From positions 1-64,000 of the forward strand of contig QPMI01000409.1 in NCBI GenBank assembly GCA_004431415.1: DNA of 64,000 bases, read 5' to 3'. The notes beneath the pieces were generated by a model. The model had not been told where the DNA came from, did not search any database, and worked only from the letters and a program-made list of their open reading frames with translations. Position 1 is the first letter of the stretch. Every line of letters starts with the position of its first letter. The position numbers and the translations under genes were made by a program. This document shows positions 55,901 to 64,000 of the stretch, piece after piece. This DNA is from Cyanophora paradoxa (lineage: Eukaryota; Glaucocystophyceae; Cyanophorales; Cyanophoraceae).

Positions 55901-57143
55901 CGCGGTGTTAAAAAGCGTCGGCGAGGACCCAGAATGGCGGTGACCGGCTCCGGGGGAGACAGACCTCGCGGTTGCGCTTGACGACGGGGACCCATTTGGA
56001 GATCTCCTTCGCAGCTTCCCCGTAGGCCACCGAACGCCCCGCCCGCTCCTGCGCGGGCCCCTCCAGCGGCGCGGGCGCCGCCTGCGCCTTGCTCAGCTTC
56101 TCAAGCTGTTTCTTCAGGCCCCCATAGCCCGTCGTGTCCTTGAGGCCCCCCACAAGGTCACGCAGGCTGACGCCCGTCCCGCCTGCAGGACCTTCAGCGG
56201 CGAAAGTGAATCGGCCAGCCAGACCGCACCTTCCCCGCCGCTCCCAGCGTCCAGGTTCAGCTCGCTCTCCTCGATGTGCTCGTGCCGCTCGGGCTCCTTC
56301 TTGGACGCGTCCCGCCCGCGCTTCCGCTTGAGGCCGGCCGCCTCCAGCATCGCCTCGTGCAATTTATCGTCCCCATCTTCCTCGTCGTCGTCGATCTCCG
56401 GCTCCGAGTCCTCCTCCCCCTCGTCGCGCCGCGCCGCTTTCTTCCCTGCTGGCGGCCTGCTCTTCTCGGCGCCGCTCTTGGGAGGCTCGCTTGCTCCGAG
56501 GAGATCTGATAGATCCTGAAACTCTCCGCTTTCGTCGCTGTCGTCGCCCCCGTCCTCGTCTGCGTCCTCAGACTCGTCTTCGTCGCTCGCGGCGGCGCCC
56601 TTCTTAGGGGCGCCTTTCTTTGGGGCGCCACCCTTCGCTCCGCCCTGCACTCGCATTAAGCTGGGATGCTTGTGCGCACCGCAGTCGCATGCCACGCACC
56701 CGCGAAGCGAAAGACTCGAGCAGATCGCCGTACTTTTCCTCGTCCTCTGCGCGGCGATCAAGGCGGCGGCGGCGCGTGTGCGGGGGCGCGTACCCGAGTT
56801 AAACGCCTCGTCCTCGTCGATCTCCTCGTCGTCTGCACGCGCACGCGCGCGCGGCGGTCAGAGCTAGAGGCGCAAACGCGGCAGCAAGCGCACCGAAGTT
56901 TTCGGGGAGGCCGCTGTATTCGAAGCGCTCAACGTCGTCAAAGCGCATGGGGTTCTTCTCCTCCTCAGCGATTCCATCCTCCGCCTCGTACACGTCCAGT
57001 GCTTGCCGCTCGCCGCCCTGCTGCGATCGCGATCGCCGCTTGCCGCCCTGCTGCGGGCGCTGCCGCTTTGCTGGAGGCTCGGCCTTTCTCTTGCCTGCGG
57101 CCCCGCGGCCCCCGCGTGCCGGCTTTCGCGCTGCGCCCCGCAT
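52987..57143 (-). CDS. UTP14: U3 small nucleolar RNA-associated protein 14
   Basis: An SSU-processome component in the nucleolus that activates the helicase Dhr1/DHX37. Start at 57143 with a basic, nuclear-type N-terminus (MRGAARKPARGG; AEPPAKRQRPQQGGKRRSRS), then MRFDDVERFEYSGLPENFG. A long acidic segment follows (SDEDESEDADEDGGDDSDES, EFQDLSDLLG; about 56500). The middle is rich in Lys/Glu coiled coil (about 54900-55800). The diagnostic C-terminus is KHVVVNEKYDAKAAKFALDK, PHPYKTREQYERAMRNPLG, HRSLVAPKIVTQCVLDPEP, then EPIKQKSKKSVAKAS before the stop at 52987. Roughly 15-20 short introns. Total length fits the family. Some exon limits in 53.9-54.8 kb are unclear. Confidence 0.9.
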
Positions 57144-57599
57144 GTCTCGAACTGCCCTCGTCGGGTTCGAACGGCGGACTTTGCGATCGAAGGCAACCCC
57201 ACGAAAGCGCCCTAGCTGAAGCCGCAGGAGCGTCATCTACGCTAGCTAGAGCTATTGCCGTGCAGCCGATCGCAGCCGGTTTCTTCGCAACCTCGCAAGC
57301 CTAGCCGCGAAGTCCTCGCGCCCGCAGCGCTCAGCTTCGATCGCAGCCGGTCCGAGGCAACTGGCATCCGAGGCCGCGCGATCTCCCCCGCACTCCCCGG
57401 CCGCTGGGGCGCATGCATACGAGCGCCAGCGCCGTGCACTCGACGGGCGCCGCAGAGCCAGTCGCGGCTGCGAGGTCCTTCCGCGCCTCCCCCACGCACA
57501 GCTATTTTGCATTCGAGATGTGCGCGCTTGATTGAATCGCGTGCGATTCACGCCGACCTGACTCCATGTCCCAGAGATTTCGCGCGTGTGCCGGACCAC
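57144..57599. promoter_or_regulatory. Divergent intergenic region, UTP14 / RPP14
   Basis: About 450 bp between two outward-facing starts. A 115-codon minus frame and a plus frame run through it but match no family. The plus frame is open into RPP14 (ADLTPCPRDFARVPDHMDAI), so the RPP14 start could lie upstream of 57600. Confidence 0.4.
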
Positions 57600-57917
57600 A
57601 TGGATGCCATAACGTGCAAGAACATCCTAAGCAACGCGTTCCGCGCGTCGTACGGGATTGCCGGCTCCTCATCTGGGTGTGATCTGCTCCGCTTTGACGC
57701 TGGAACGCGGCGCGGCATCGTCCGAGTCGCTCGGAGGTGCTTCGTAAAATTCGAGCAACTCGCGGAGCCATTCGCATTCTAAAAGAGAAACTTGCGCAGC
57801 GATGGATCAAGGCTCTGGGCTTCGCTGACGCTTGCTGGCCAGACAGATGGGAATGCGTTCGCCATCCGCGTTCTTGGGGCGTCCTCTCATTTGCAGTGCT
57901 TGGCGACGTTCTTTTAG
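57600..57917 (+). CDS. RPP14: RNase P/MRP protein subunit RPP14
   Basis: Exon 57600-57736: MDAITCKNILSNAFRASYGI, AGSSSGCDLLRFDAGTRRGI and VRVAR. The intron 57737-57799 (GTGCTTCG...TTGCGCAG, 63 bp) splits a codon. Exon two gives DGSRLWASLTLAGQTDGNAF and AIRVLGASSHLQCLATFF, with a TAG at 57915-57917. The pattern (A)ILR...LW(A/S)SLTL...G...FRV(I/L)...S.(F/H)L..L matches the RPP14/POP5 fold, closest to RPP14. At about 85 residues it lacks the first strand of the family, so the start may lie upstream or in an earlier exon. Confidence 0.75.
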
Positions 57918-58263
57918 CAGCTGCAGCTGCAGTCATTTTGATGATCGAGTCGATATCGTTTCGATTGAAACGCTGTAAACGGATCCGGAGAGCTTGTAAC
58001 GAAAATGCTTCGGGCTTTGCAGGGCTAGCTATTTAGAGAATACACAATAAAGATGCTAAGCTGCCTACTCCAGCATCCTGCGGAGAGCCCGGACTTGCTA
58101 TTTAGTTCGTGTCTCCTATCTTGAATTAATGTCTAGTATCGAATGTCCGGCCAAGCGGGCCTCAAGCATAGGTGCACATGCTCGAAGCCACGTGCGTTTG
58201 CCCAATCGATCATTGGGTGTCGGAAAACGTCGTCGCAAGTGGTCACGGTCAAATGCATCGTCG

Positions 58264-58740
58264 CTAGCCCTGGTTCGCGTCGACAGCGCGCTCAGACGCT
58301 GCGAAAGACCGGTTGACGTGGATGCACACAGAAGACGCAAAGAAGAGCGCACTGTTGTAATTGAGCAGCTTATCGATGAGGTCCACATGTGTCAGGAGCA
58401 TTCTCCTGCAGCAATACCGCTTGAGCCCGAGCGCGTCGAGGGCGTCGCTGTGCCGGCGCTCGTCAGCCCTCAAAGAGATCCGAGCTAAGCGGAAGAGCTC
58501 ACCCCTCGGTGTAGTCCGCCTGCAGCAGCCCGAGGAAGGTGTCCCACTTGTTGCCGATCACCTGCACGGCGCTACTTCAGTGCACGCAACGCGCCTGCAA
58601 AGCGCATGCTCCTCATCTCCTCCGAGGAAGAGCTGGTTCGACAGCGCTCGCTCGCCCGCTAGCCCTCTCTTCCGTCCGCAAGCCAGCCGCATGCCCGCGC
58701 GGACCTTTCCGCAGGTGAAGCAACGAATTGGGATGATCAT
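58264..58740 (-). CDS. POLR2L: RNA polymerase I/II/III common subunit RPABC5 (RPB10)
   Basis: A small zinc-binding subunit shared by all three nuclear polymerases. Exon 1 (58705-58740): [12 protein letters not shown]. Exon 2 (about 58500-58560): [20 protein letters not shown]. Exon 3: [20 protein letters not shown] and [11 protein letters not shown]. Zinc ligands CFTCG and RYCCRR are intact. After LNYN a probable last intron (GTGCGCTC...TTTCGCAG, 54 bp, also open in frame) leads to [11 protein letters not shown] and TAG at 58264. The start at 58740 is fixed by the invariant MIIP(I/V)RCFTCGK. Confidence 0.95.
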
Positions 58741-58919
58741 CGTCCCGCGACGTGGCGTGGAGCCGCGACGCGTCCGACCTTTCTCGGCCTGTACCCGTCC
58801 GGGAGAAGAAAAGTCGCCGAATTCGCCACAGAACGCCAGCCAGCGCATACCACGCACCCTCGTAGAGCAAGTAGCTGTTTAAGCAGATTCGCCGTCGGCA
58901 GGAGGAGGCGCCAACCAGC

Positions 58920-59648
58920 GTGATGCTGAAGGCGAAAGACGTCGCGCGGTCCTGGAAGATCTTCGTCGGCGACACCGTGCGCTCCGCTGCTAATGCGCAG
59001 CTCTTGATGTGCCGGACGCACGCTCGCTGAGCTGCGCCGCTTAGGTGCGCATCCGGACGGGCGTCGATGCTGGCAAAGTAGGCCGCGTCCAGCGCCTCGT
59101 GCGGGACGATAACAAGGTCGTGGTCGAGGGAGTCAACCTGGTGCGCCGCTCGCCTCAATTTCGCGGCGGGACAGCGGCCGATCCCCGCCGCAGATCTACC
59201 GCGACGCCATGACGGCGGATGGAAAGCCGATGGCTGTGCCGGTGCCGCAGCCCGTTCACTACTCCAATGTGGAGCTCTGGGATCTGTAAGCACGCGCTCT
59301 TCGGGGTCCGCACATTGCATCTGATGCGCTATGCGCAGAGTGAAGCAAAGGAGGATAAAATCGGCCCTGGTCAAGGACGAGAAGACCGGTAGGCTCAAAC
59401 GGATCAACAAGATCTCGGGCGAAGAGGTCCCGATGGATATCCCCCGGGGAGAAAAGCTCGAAAGTCCGTTGGTGTCTTCATCTTTGCAAATCCCCCGCTC
59501 ACAACTTCACGCAGAGGGCCCGAAGGACACGGAGCCAGCAAAAGTTGCAGAAATTACCTATGATCCCACAGCAGAAGCGGTCTTCCATCCTGCAGTACCA
59601 AGAGTTCTGCCCCCTGCCCTTAGAGTCTTCCAGCCACGCACAAAATGA
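58920..59648 (+). CDS. Organellar large ribosomal subunit protein uL24 (bacterial type)
   Basis: The KOW domain reads KAKDVARSWKIFVGDTV, then RIRTGVDAGKVGRVQRLVRD and DNKVVVEGVNL. The next exon gives IYRDAMTADGKPMAVPVPQP and VHYSNVELWDL. The exon after an intron at 59288-59339 gives VKQRRIKSALVKDEKTGRLK, RINKISGEEVPMDIPR and a ~60-residue tail to TGA 59646-59648. This is uL24 of mitochondria or plastid; the RDAMTADGKP...VHYSNV insert resembles mitochondrial forms. The start is uncertain: the exon is open upstream from an acceptor (CTGTTTAAGCAG, about 58885), and a first exon carrying the targeting peptide may overlap the RPB10 5' region. Confidence 0.85.
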
Positions 59649-59939
59649 GTTAGCGCCGAGAGCCAATAATCATGATTATCGACTTTGTATTCGGGTGGGT
59701 TCGAGAATCTGGAAACAAACTTCATCGCGATCGCAACGGATCGGAAGCTTACGAGTTCGAAATTCAGCCTGGGCCTGCACCTGTAGCCAGTGTCCGCTGG
59801 GAGGCGCATTACTCCCCTCGGAGGGCCACTCATGATCTGGGCTCGGGCAGGCCAGCGCCAGCTTGCTAATGGGCTGTGCTTGCGGCGAGTTGCAATATTA
59901 ATTTAGTTTGTGTCCACATGCTACACGATCTTACGACAA
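59649..59939. other. Convergent intergenic region
   Basis: Between the stops of uL24 and the unassigned minus-strand gene. Contains AATCATGATTATCGAC and other short palindromes. No gene seen. Confidence 0.5.
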
Positions 59940-60768
59940 CTAAGTGATCCTTGTCTTTCGAGCGGGGGTTTTTGAGCTGGTGCTCGCCGACTTCCGCTTC
60001 TGCTTCGCCGAGGAAACTGGTGCTGCTGGCCACGGACTCTTCGGTTTCAACCCTTCCACCTGGGCGACCCGCGGGAGGCCCTTGGGCACGGTCACATCAT
60101 CCGCATCTTCATTTCCGATCACCTCGTAGACATCTGTGCACCAATTCAGGGCCTCCCATGTAAGCGCAAGCGCTCGTACCGATTAGGCCTGCAAGCGGGT
60201 CTTGCAGCGAATAAGCGGCCTCCCCGTTCTCGGCGCGTTTGCCCGTGAACGTTATGAAGGAAGAGCATGCGTCGGGGCCCAGTACAGCGACGTGGAACTG
60301 CGGCTGGGTTGAGCGCGCGCGATTAAGTAGCAAAGCGCGTACGCAGCGCACCGTTCGCGAGCCCACGCTGATCGTGGGCTGAGGCCCAGGACCGGAGAGA
60401 TCGATCTTCAGCGCCTCGATTGCCGACGGAGGAACCTGCGAAGTCGTGGTGGTCGGCTGCGGTCGAGCTCGACCCGCCGGGCGCTCGGCGTGCTGGCGCG
60501 CACACCTCGGGCGGCGCGCGGATGAGGTAGCGAGCCCGGCCCATGCAGATAAGCGGCAAGGCGGTGGTGGGCGGAGTGATCGGGCGGTGACCGTGGTGGT
60601 CAGACCGCGGTGAGAGAGAGCAGCCAATGAGATATCCCAGGACTCCAATCCAAATCGTGGTTGTGAGCTCCAAGCCGGTGGACCGGTGGTAACCGGGCTG
60701 TAACCCGGTTGTTCCGTTGGAGGGTACACTACTTTCTTCCCAATTTGAGCCGGCGGCAGCCGACGCAC
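59940..60768 (-). CDS. Unassigned nuclear-type protein with Lys/Ser-rich C-terminus
   Basis: I do not recognise it. The best coding stretch reads PPSAIEALKIDLSGPGPQPT, ISVGSRTVRCVRALLLNRAR and STQPQFHVAVLGPDACSSFI, TFTGKRAENGEAAYSLQDPL. A helix-like exon follows (YERLRLTWEALNWCTDVYEV), then IGNEDADDVTVPKGLPRVAQ and a basic tail VSSAKQKRKSASTSSKTPAR with TAG at 59940. The two parts are in different frames, so an intron or indel lies near 60180-60200. The tail looks nuclear-targeted or DNA/RNA-binding. Divergent from CFAP53, with 148 bp between starts. Confidence 0.4.
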
Positions 60769-60916
60769 TAGTTACGGTTGCAGGGGCTTCAGCGCGCGGC
60801 CGCGTGAAGCGATCTTCAGCCTTTTCTGCATCCGCACCGACGGGAGCAGCAGCCGAATTGGAAACCGCGTGGGCAGCGGACTTCTGAGAGAGCAGGCAGA
60901 GCGAGCTCCTTAAAAC

Positions 60917-62862
60917 ATGACGACAAGGACGAGGATCGCCTCAGACCATCACATCATGGAGAGGCGGCGGCAGGAGTCGCAGCGCGAGTGCGTACAACTT
61001 TTAGAGGTCGCCGCCGCGCGTCGCTCACTTTTATGCTGCACAGCTACTACATCAACCATGCCAAGGCCGTGTTTGACCTCTCCACCCGAGCGGAGTGGGA
61101 GGCGAAATCGGAACACGTTGCTATTGCGGGCGAGGTTCAGAAACGCCTCGAGCAGCTCCGTTTCGAGCGGCAAGTCGGTCTAGATGAGCGCCGGCGCAGG
61201 TGCGAGCCCGCCAGCGCCCAGGCAGCCCTCATAGCTAAAATGCCCCAATGCCAGGCTCGCGGAGCTGCTTGCCCAGGAGGAGGCGGAGTACCGCGGAGAG
61301 ATCAACGCGAGCGTGGAGACGACTGAGCAGCGTCGCGAAAGAAGTGATTGCCTCCCCGCACGGCAGCTGTGGCCCACAAGCTAACCGAGCGCAAGTGCGC
61401 ACGCGTGCCCTGGAGCTCCGTGAGAAGCGCGAGCAGGAACGTCGAGCCTTTGTCGAAGAGAAGTGTGCCGCTTTCTCCCTTCGCTTGTGCGCCCTCTGAC
61501 TGGTCCTAGGCTGCACCAGCAGTGGCGCGAATCGTGCGATGTTCTTCGGCCGTACGAGAGCAACCAGTTCCTTCTGCAGTGCGTTGCAGAGCGAGATATG
61601 CAGCTCATCGACAAGATCCTCCGTAACAAAGTTGTCGAAGAAGGTCCAGTTCCATGTCTTGTTGCGTTCCGCTTGATTCTGATATGCTTGCCGCAGAAAA
61701 CAAGTACTTCACACAACAGTGGGAGCAGGAGCGCCTCAAGAAGGAGGCACGGGCCAAGAAGGACGAGGACCGTGTCAAGGCGCTTAACGAAGAGATGAAG
61801 CGCATGCTGGAGACCCAACTTGACGAGCTGAACATGCGTCGGGCGGAGGAGAAGCGCCTTCGCGAGGAGGATGCGGCCCTGCAGAAGGAGAAATGGGCGC
61901 TCGAGCAGGAGGCTGCAGAGCGGCGAGATATGCAGGAGCTTGCCGCCCGCAAGCAGCGGGCGCACAACCTGCAGGCTTTTAATCTGGAGTACCGGAAGCG
62001 GCGTTTTGAAGAGAAGCGAAAGGAGCGTGAACAGGATCTTGGTCAGCTTTTGTGCATCTGGTTTTATAATATTCACCGCTTTGATGAATGCTGCAGCCCT
62101 CATCAATGCTGTTCTGGAGCGTGAAAAGCTGGAGGAGGGCCGAGAAATGGAGAAGAAGGTGCGCCTGCTTTTCAAAATGAAGCCTTTCTACTCATCTCAT
62201 GTTTCATGCAGAGGCAACTCAGAGAAGAGGCAATCGCCTTCCGGAAGTATCTCGAACAGCAGATGAAGCTGGAGGTTGAAGGCGAGGCGGAAATGAACCG
62301 CCTTCTCCAGCTCGAGCAAGAGAAGGCCTGGCAGGTCGGCTCTAATGACTCACTGTCGCAAGGTGTACACATGTCTAAAATGGGGAGTAATTCGCAACAG
62401 AAACGCCAAGCAGAGTGGGCTAAGGAAGAGGAGATGCGGAATCGCTTGATGCGGGAGGTTCTGGAGGAGCGCAAGCGGCAAATCGAGGAGAGGCGGGAGC
62501 AGATTCGCCGTCGGCAGGAGGAGGCAGTACTTGAACGCCAGCTGCTAGAGGCTGAGGTCCAGCGGCTCTCGGCAGTGGAAGCTAGCAAGGAGGTCTTCGC
62601 TAAACAGGGCCGGCTGGACAACCAGGCATTCATCGTTCAGCAGGTTCGATGCTTCATGCAGTTCCTGGGTCACCAAAATGCTAATTCATGTTCACTGCAG
62701 ATTAAGGAACACGAGGATGAAAGGGCACGTCGCCGTGAGGAGGAATCCAGGGCAACTGAAGCAGTTGCCGCTGCTGAAGCTGCCTACCAAGCGAAGCTTG
62801 CATTGGAGCTTCAGCGTGGTGCTCAGATGATTAGCTATGGCCGCCGGGCAACCCGCAGGTGA
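60917..62862 (+). CDS. CFAP53: Cilia- and flagella-associated protein 53 (CCDC11)
   Basis: A microtubule inner protein of axonemal doublets with a trichohyalin-plectin-homology coiled coil. Start at 60917: MTTRTRIASDHHIMERRRQE. Then LAELLAQEEAEYRGEI (a block recalling LRELLALEENEY of animal CFAP53), REKREQERRAFVEEKCAA, FLLQCVAERDMQLIDKILRN, EERLKKEARAKKDED-type, KALNEEMKRMLETQLDELNM and a long E/R/K/Q coiled coil to the end (EEERKRQIEERREQIRRRQE-type; QIKEHEDERARRREEESRAT). TGA 62860-62862. Six or more introns. Other TPH proteins (MNS1, CFAP45) are possible, but the N-terminal blocks favour CFAP53. Confidence 0.82.
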
Positions 62863-62896
62863 TCCTGAGGCATTGTTCACACATGCTATGATCTAG

Positions 62897-63238
62897 TGCT
62901 CTTTCTACGCTACGGGCGCGGCCGGACCTCCTACCTCAGCGCTTTAACTGTACCCGTGCTGTTTGGGTGAGAGCGTAACCCGCAGGGACTGGTGCCCTGA
63001 TGGAGAAAAGGGGATCGGAGCCTAGCGCTAGCTGGCTACGAACCGAGCAGGCGCTTCGCATCCACGCCTGTGCCGTAGCGGATGAAGATGCTCCTGCGAG
63101 TACGATTACGATTGCGATCGGGCGGCGCTGGGAGGGGCGAGCCGGCCCTAGGCCTAGACGGAAAATTATGCCGTGGCTAGGCCGTGTCGGGACTAGGCGG
63201 GGGGAGCAGCGATTGTGTATAGGCGTGTATAGACACAA
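62897..63238 (-). mobile_element. Fanzor element right-end fragment, copy 7
   Basis: The shared terminus TGCTCTTTCTACGC, whole 3' module, last nuclease exon and most of the intron, breaking at GTATAGACACAA inside the intron. Starts 34 bp after the CFAP53 stop. Flank on the guide side: CTAGATCATAGCATGTGTGA. Confidence 0.93.
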
Positions 63239-63316
63239 GTGCTTGATGATCTAGTGCTTGAACCTGGTCCAGAACGTCTAGCTGGCTGGTCCACAACTCA
63301 AGTTGGGGTCTGCTGC

Positions 63317-63334
63317 TTAGGGTTAGGGTTAGGG
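63317..63334. repeat. Interstitial telomere-type repeat (TTAGGG)3
   Basis: Three exact TTAGGG copies in TTAGGGTTAGGGTTAGGG. Too short to be a chromosome end; coding sequence continues to the right. Confidence 0.85.
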
Positions 63335-63404
63335 TACACACAGATGGACACCTCATTTCTATCTCTAGCCATTTGTCTCGGTGTGTGCGAATTCATTATC
63401 TTCA

Positions 63405-63512
63405 AGTTGGGGTCTGCTGCTGGCCCAGTGCTGTGGGGGGCGGGGGGCGGGGGGGGGGGGGGGGGGGGGGGGTGTCTGCTGCTGGCCCAGTGCTGGGGGG
63501 GGGGGGGAAGAA
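63405..63512. repeat. Duplicated segment with long G homopolymers
   Basis: GTCTGCTGCTGGCCCAGTGC occurs at about 63411 and 63475, each followed by a long G-run (about 35 and about 13 G, with one or two interruptions). The run lengths are probably unreliable in the assembly. G-quadruplex formation is expected. Confidence 0.85.
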
Positions 63513-63604
63513 GTTGCTCAACCAGAGCGAGTTCGCGCGCGCGAGAGTAGCTATAGCTAGTAGCTATAGGCAATCTCCGATAGCTCGTACCAATCTCCCT
63601 CCTA

Positions 63605-63722
63605 TACTTGGATACGTCGATTTTGCACTTCGAGAAACATACACCAACACTTGGATACGCAACACCAACACTTGGATACGCAACACTTGTACGCGCTTGG
63701 ATACGCATTACTTGTACGCGTT
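63605..63722. repeat. CTTGGATACGC short tandem repeat
   Basis: At least four copies of (A/G)CTTGGATACG(C/T) with AACACCAAC or TTACTTGTACG spacers, just upstream of the RBBP5 start. Confidence 0.8.
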
Positions 63723-63760
63723 GGCGGAGGCGGCTCTGCGACGCGAAGGCTGGGAGGAAG

Positions 63761-64000
63761 ATGAACCTCGAGCTGCTGAGTGCGCGTTCCCGCCTTAGTG
63801 CGGCGAGACGTGAGCGCGCCCCGACGCGAGCGCGCATTCGCAGACCCATTCGATAGCGCGTACGATTTCCCCGAGGCGCGCAGTTCCAGCGTGCTTCCCG
63901 CAAGCGGCTCTGACCATGCGCAGATCATCGAAGAGTGCCTTGAAAACGGCTTTGCAACTACCTGCGCTTTCAACCGCAAGGGCACTTTGCTTGCTGTAGG
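63761..64000 (+). CDS. RBBP5: RBBP5/SWD1 homologue, WD-repeat subunit of COMPASS H3K4 methyltransferase (5' part, runs off the window)
   Basis: Start at 63761: MNLELL, identical to the animal RBBP5 N-terminus. An intron 63780-63843 (GTGCGCG...CATTCGCAG, 64 bp) is followed by NPFDSAYDFPEA and then CAFNRKGTLLAVG at the window edge, the first WD-repeat strand of the family (CTFNRWGTLLAVG in animals). Only about 60 residues are visible. Confidence 0.85.

Noticed and set aside
57252-57599. 115-codon minus-strand frame upstream of UTP14
   Set aside because: No similarity, lies in a divergent promoter region and has no splice support.
63317-63334. Chromosome end
   Set aside because: Only three TTAGGG units, and coding sequence (RBBP5) continues beyond.

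Overview
This is nuclear DNA of a photosynthetic, flagellated eukaryote. Almost every gene is cut by short spliceosomal introns (about 50-150 bp) whose 5' sites are very often GTGCG and whose 3' sites are YGCAG. The gene content mixes general eukaryotic housekeeping (POLR3B, RPB10, RPP14, UTP14, PRPF18, COG2, NUFIP1), cilium genes (dynein-2 light intermediate chain, CEP41, CFAP53) and plastid functions (magnesium chelatase H subunit; a nuclear SmpB with an N-terminal presequence). A nuclear SmpB together with ChlH and cilia points to an alga with a red-lineage secondary plastid (haptophyte, cryptophyte or ochrophyte-like). I cannot fix the species from sequence alone.

Layout. 0-3 kb: a truncated TnpB/Fanzor remnant and an unassigned gene. 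3.4-5.7 kb (-): methylmalonate-semialdehyde dehydrogenase, divergent from a VPS10/sortilin receptor (6.0-10.7 kb, +). 11-11.7 kb: a ubiquitin-fold ORF next to a large foldback repeat. 12.2-15.1 kb (+) COG2, convergent with NUFIP1 (15.2-17.2 kb, -). 17.5-19.3 kb (+): AAAP amino-acid transporter. 20.4-24.9 kb (+): RNA polymerase III second subunit. 26-26.8 kb (+): SmpB. 27.8-29.7 kb (+): dynein-2 LIC. 30-31.3 kb: a chimeric patch of gene fragments. 31.8-33.6 kb (+): queuine tRNA-ribosyltransferase. 33.6-36.3 kb: gene-poor repeat and transposon land. 36.3-37.7 kb (-): type I membrane protein. 38.0-39.3 kb (+) CEP41; 39.6-41.2 kb (+) PRPF18, convergent with a tandem ThyX-type protein (41.7-43.8 kb, -). 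44.1-45.6 kb (+): S4-domain protein with 31-residue repeats. 46.1-51.0 kb (-) ChlH, divergent from mitochondrial uL46-type MRPL46 (51.2-52.6 kb, +), convergent with UTP14 (53.0-57.1 kb, -). 57.6-57.9 kb RPP14 (+), 58.3-58.7 kb RPB10 (-), 58.9-59.6 kb organellar uL24 (+), 59.9-60.8 kb unassigned (-), 60.9-62.9 kb CFAP53 (+), and the start of RBBP5 at the right edge.

The most interesting content is a dispersed family of transposon remnants. The best copy (19.6-20.1 kb) encodes the C-terminal zinc-ribbon/RuvC-III segment of a TnpB-like eukaryotic nuclease (Fanzor/OrfB type), with an intron in the RuvC-III motif. All seven copies share one identical terminus and a ~100-200 nt module beginning at or downstream of the stop codon, where the guide (omega/fanzor) RNA of this class is expected. 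Copies are 5'-truncated to different extents. Five of the seven sit 26-170 bp past the stop codon of a plus-strand gene in the same orientation. A second, divergent Fanzor remnant at 0.5-0.95 kb has the intron at the same codon phase. Nested in or near these copies are a two-member inverted-repeat transposon family, a 24-bp satellite with a palindromic core, and copied fragments of host genes. No complete nuclease ORF is present in the window.

Several conserved genes (COG2, sortilin, NUFIP1, MMSDH) need single-base frame corrections to read through, often at short homopolymers. This suggests residual indel errors in the assembly rather than real gene loss.
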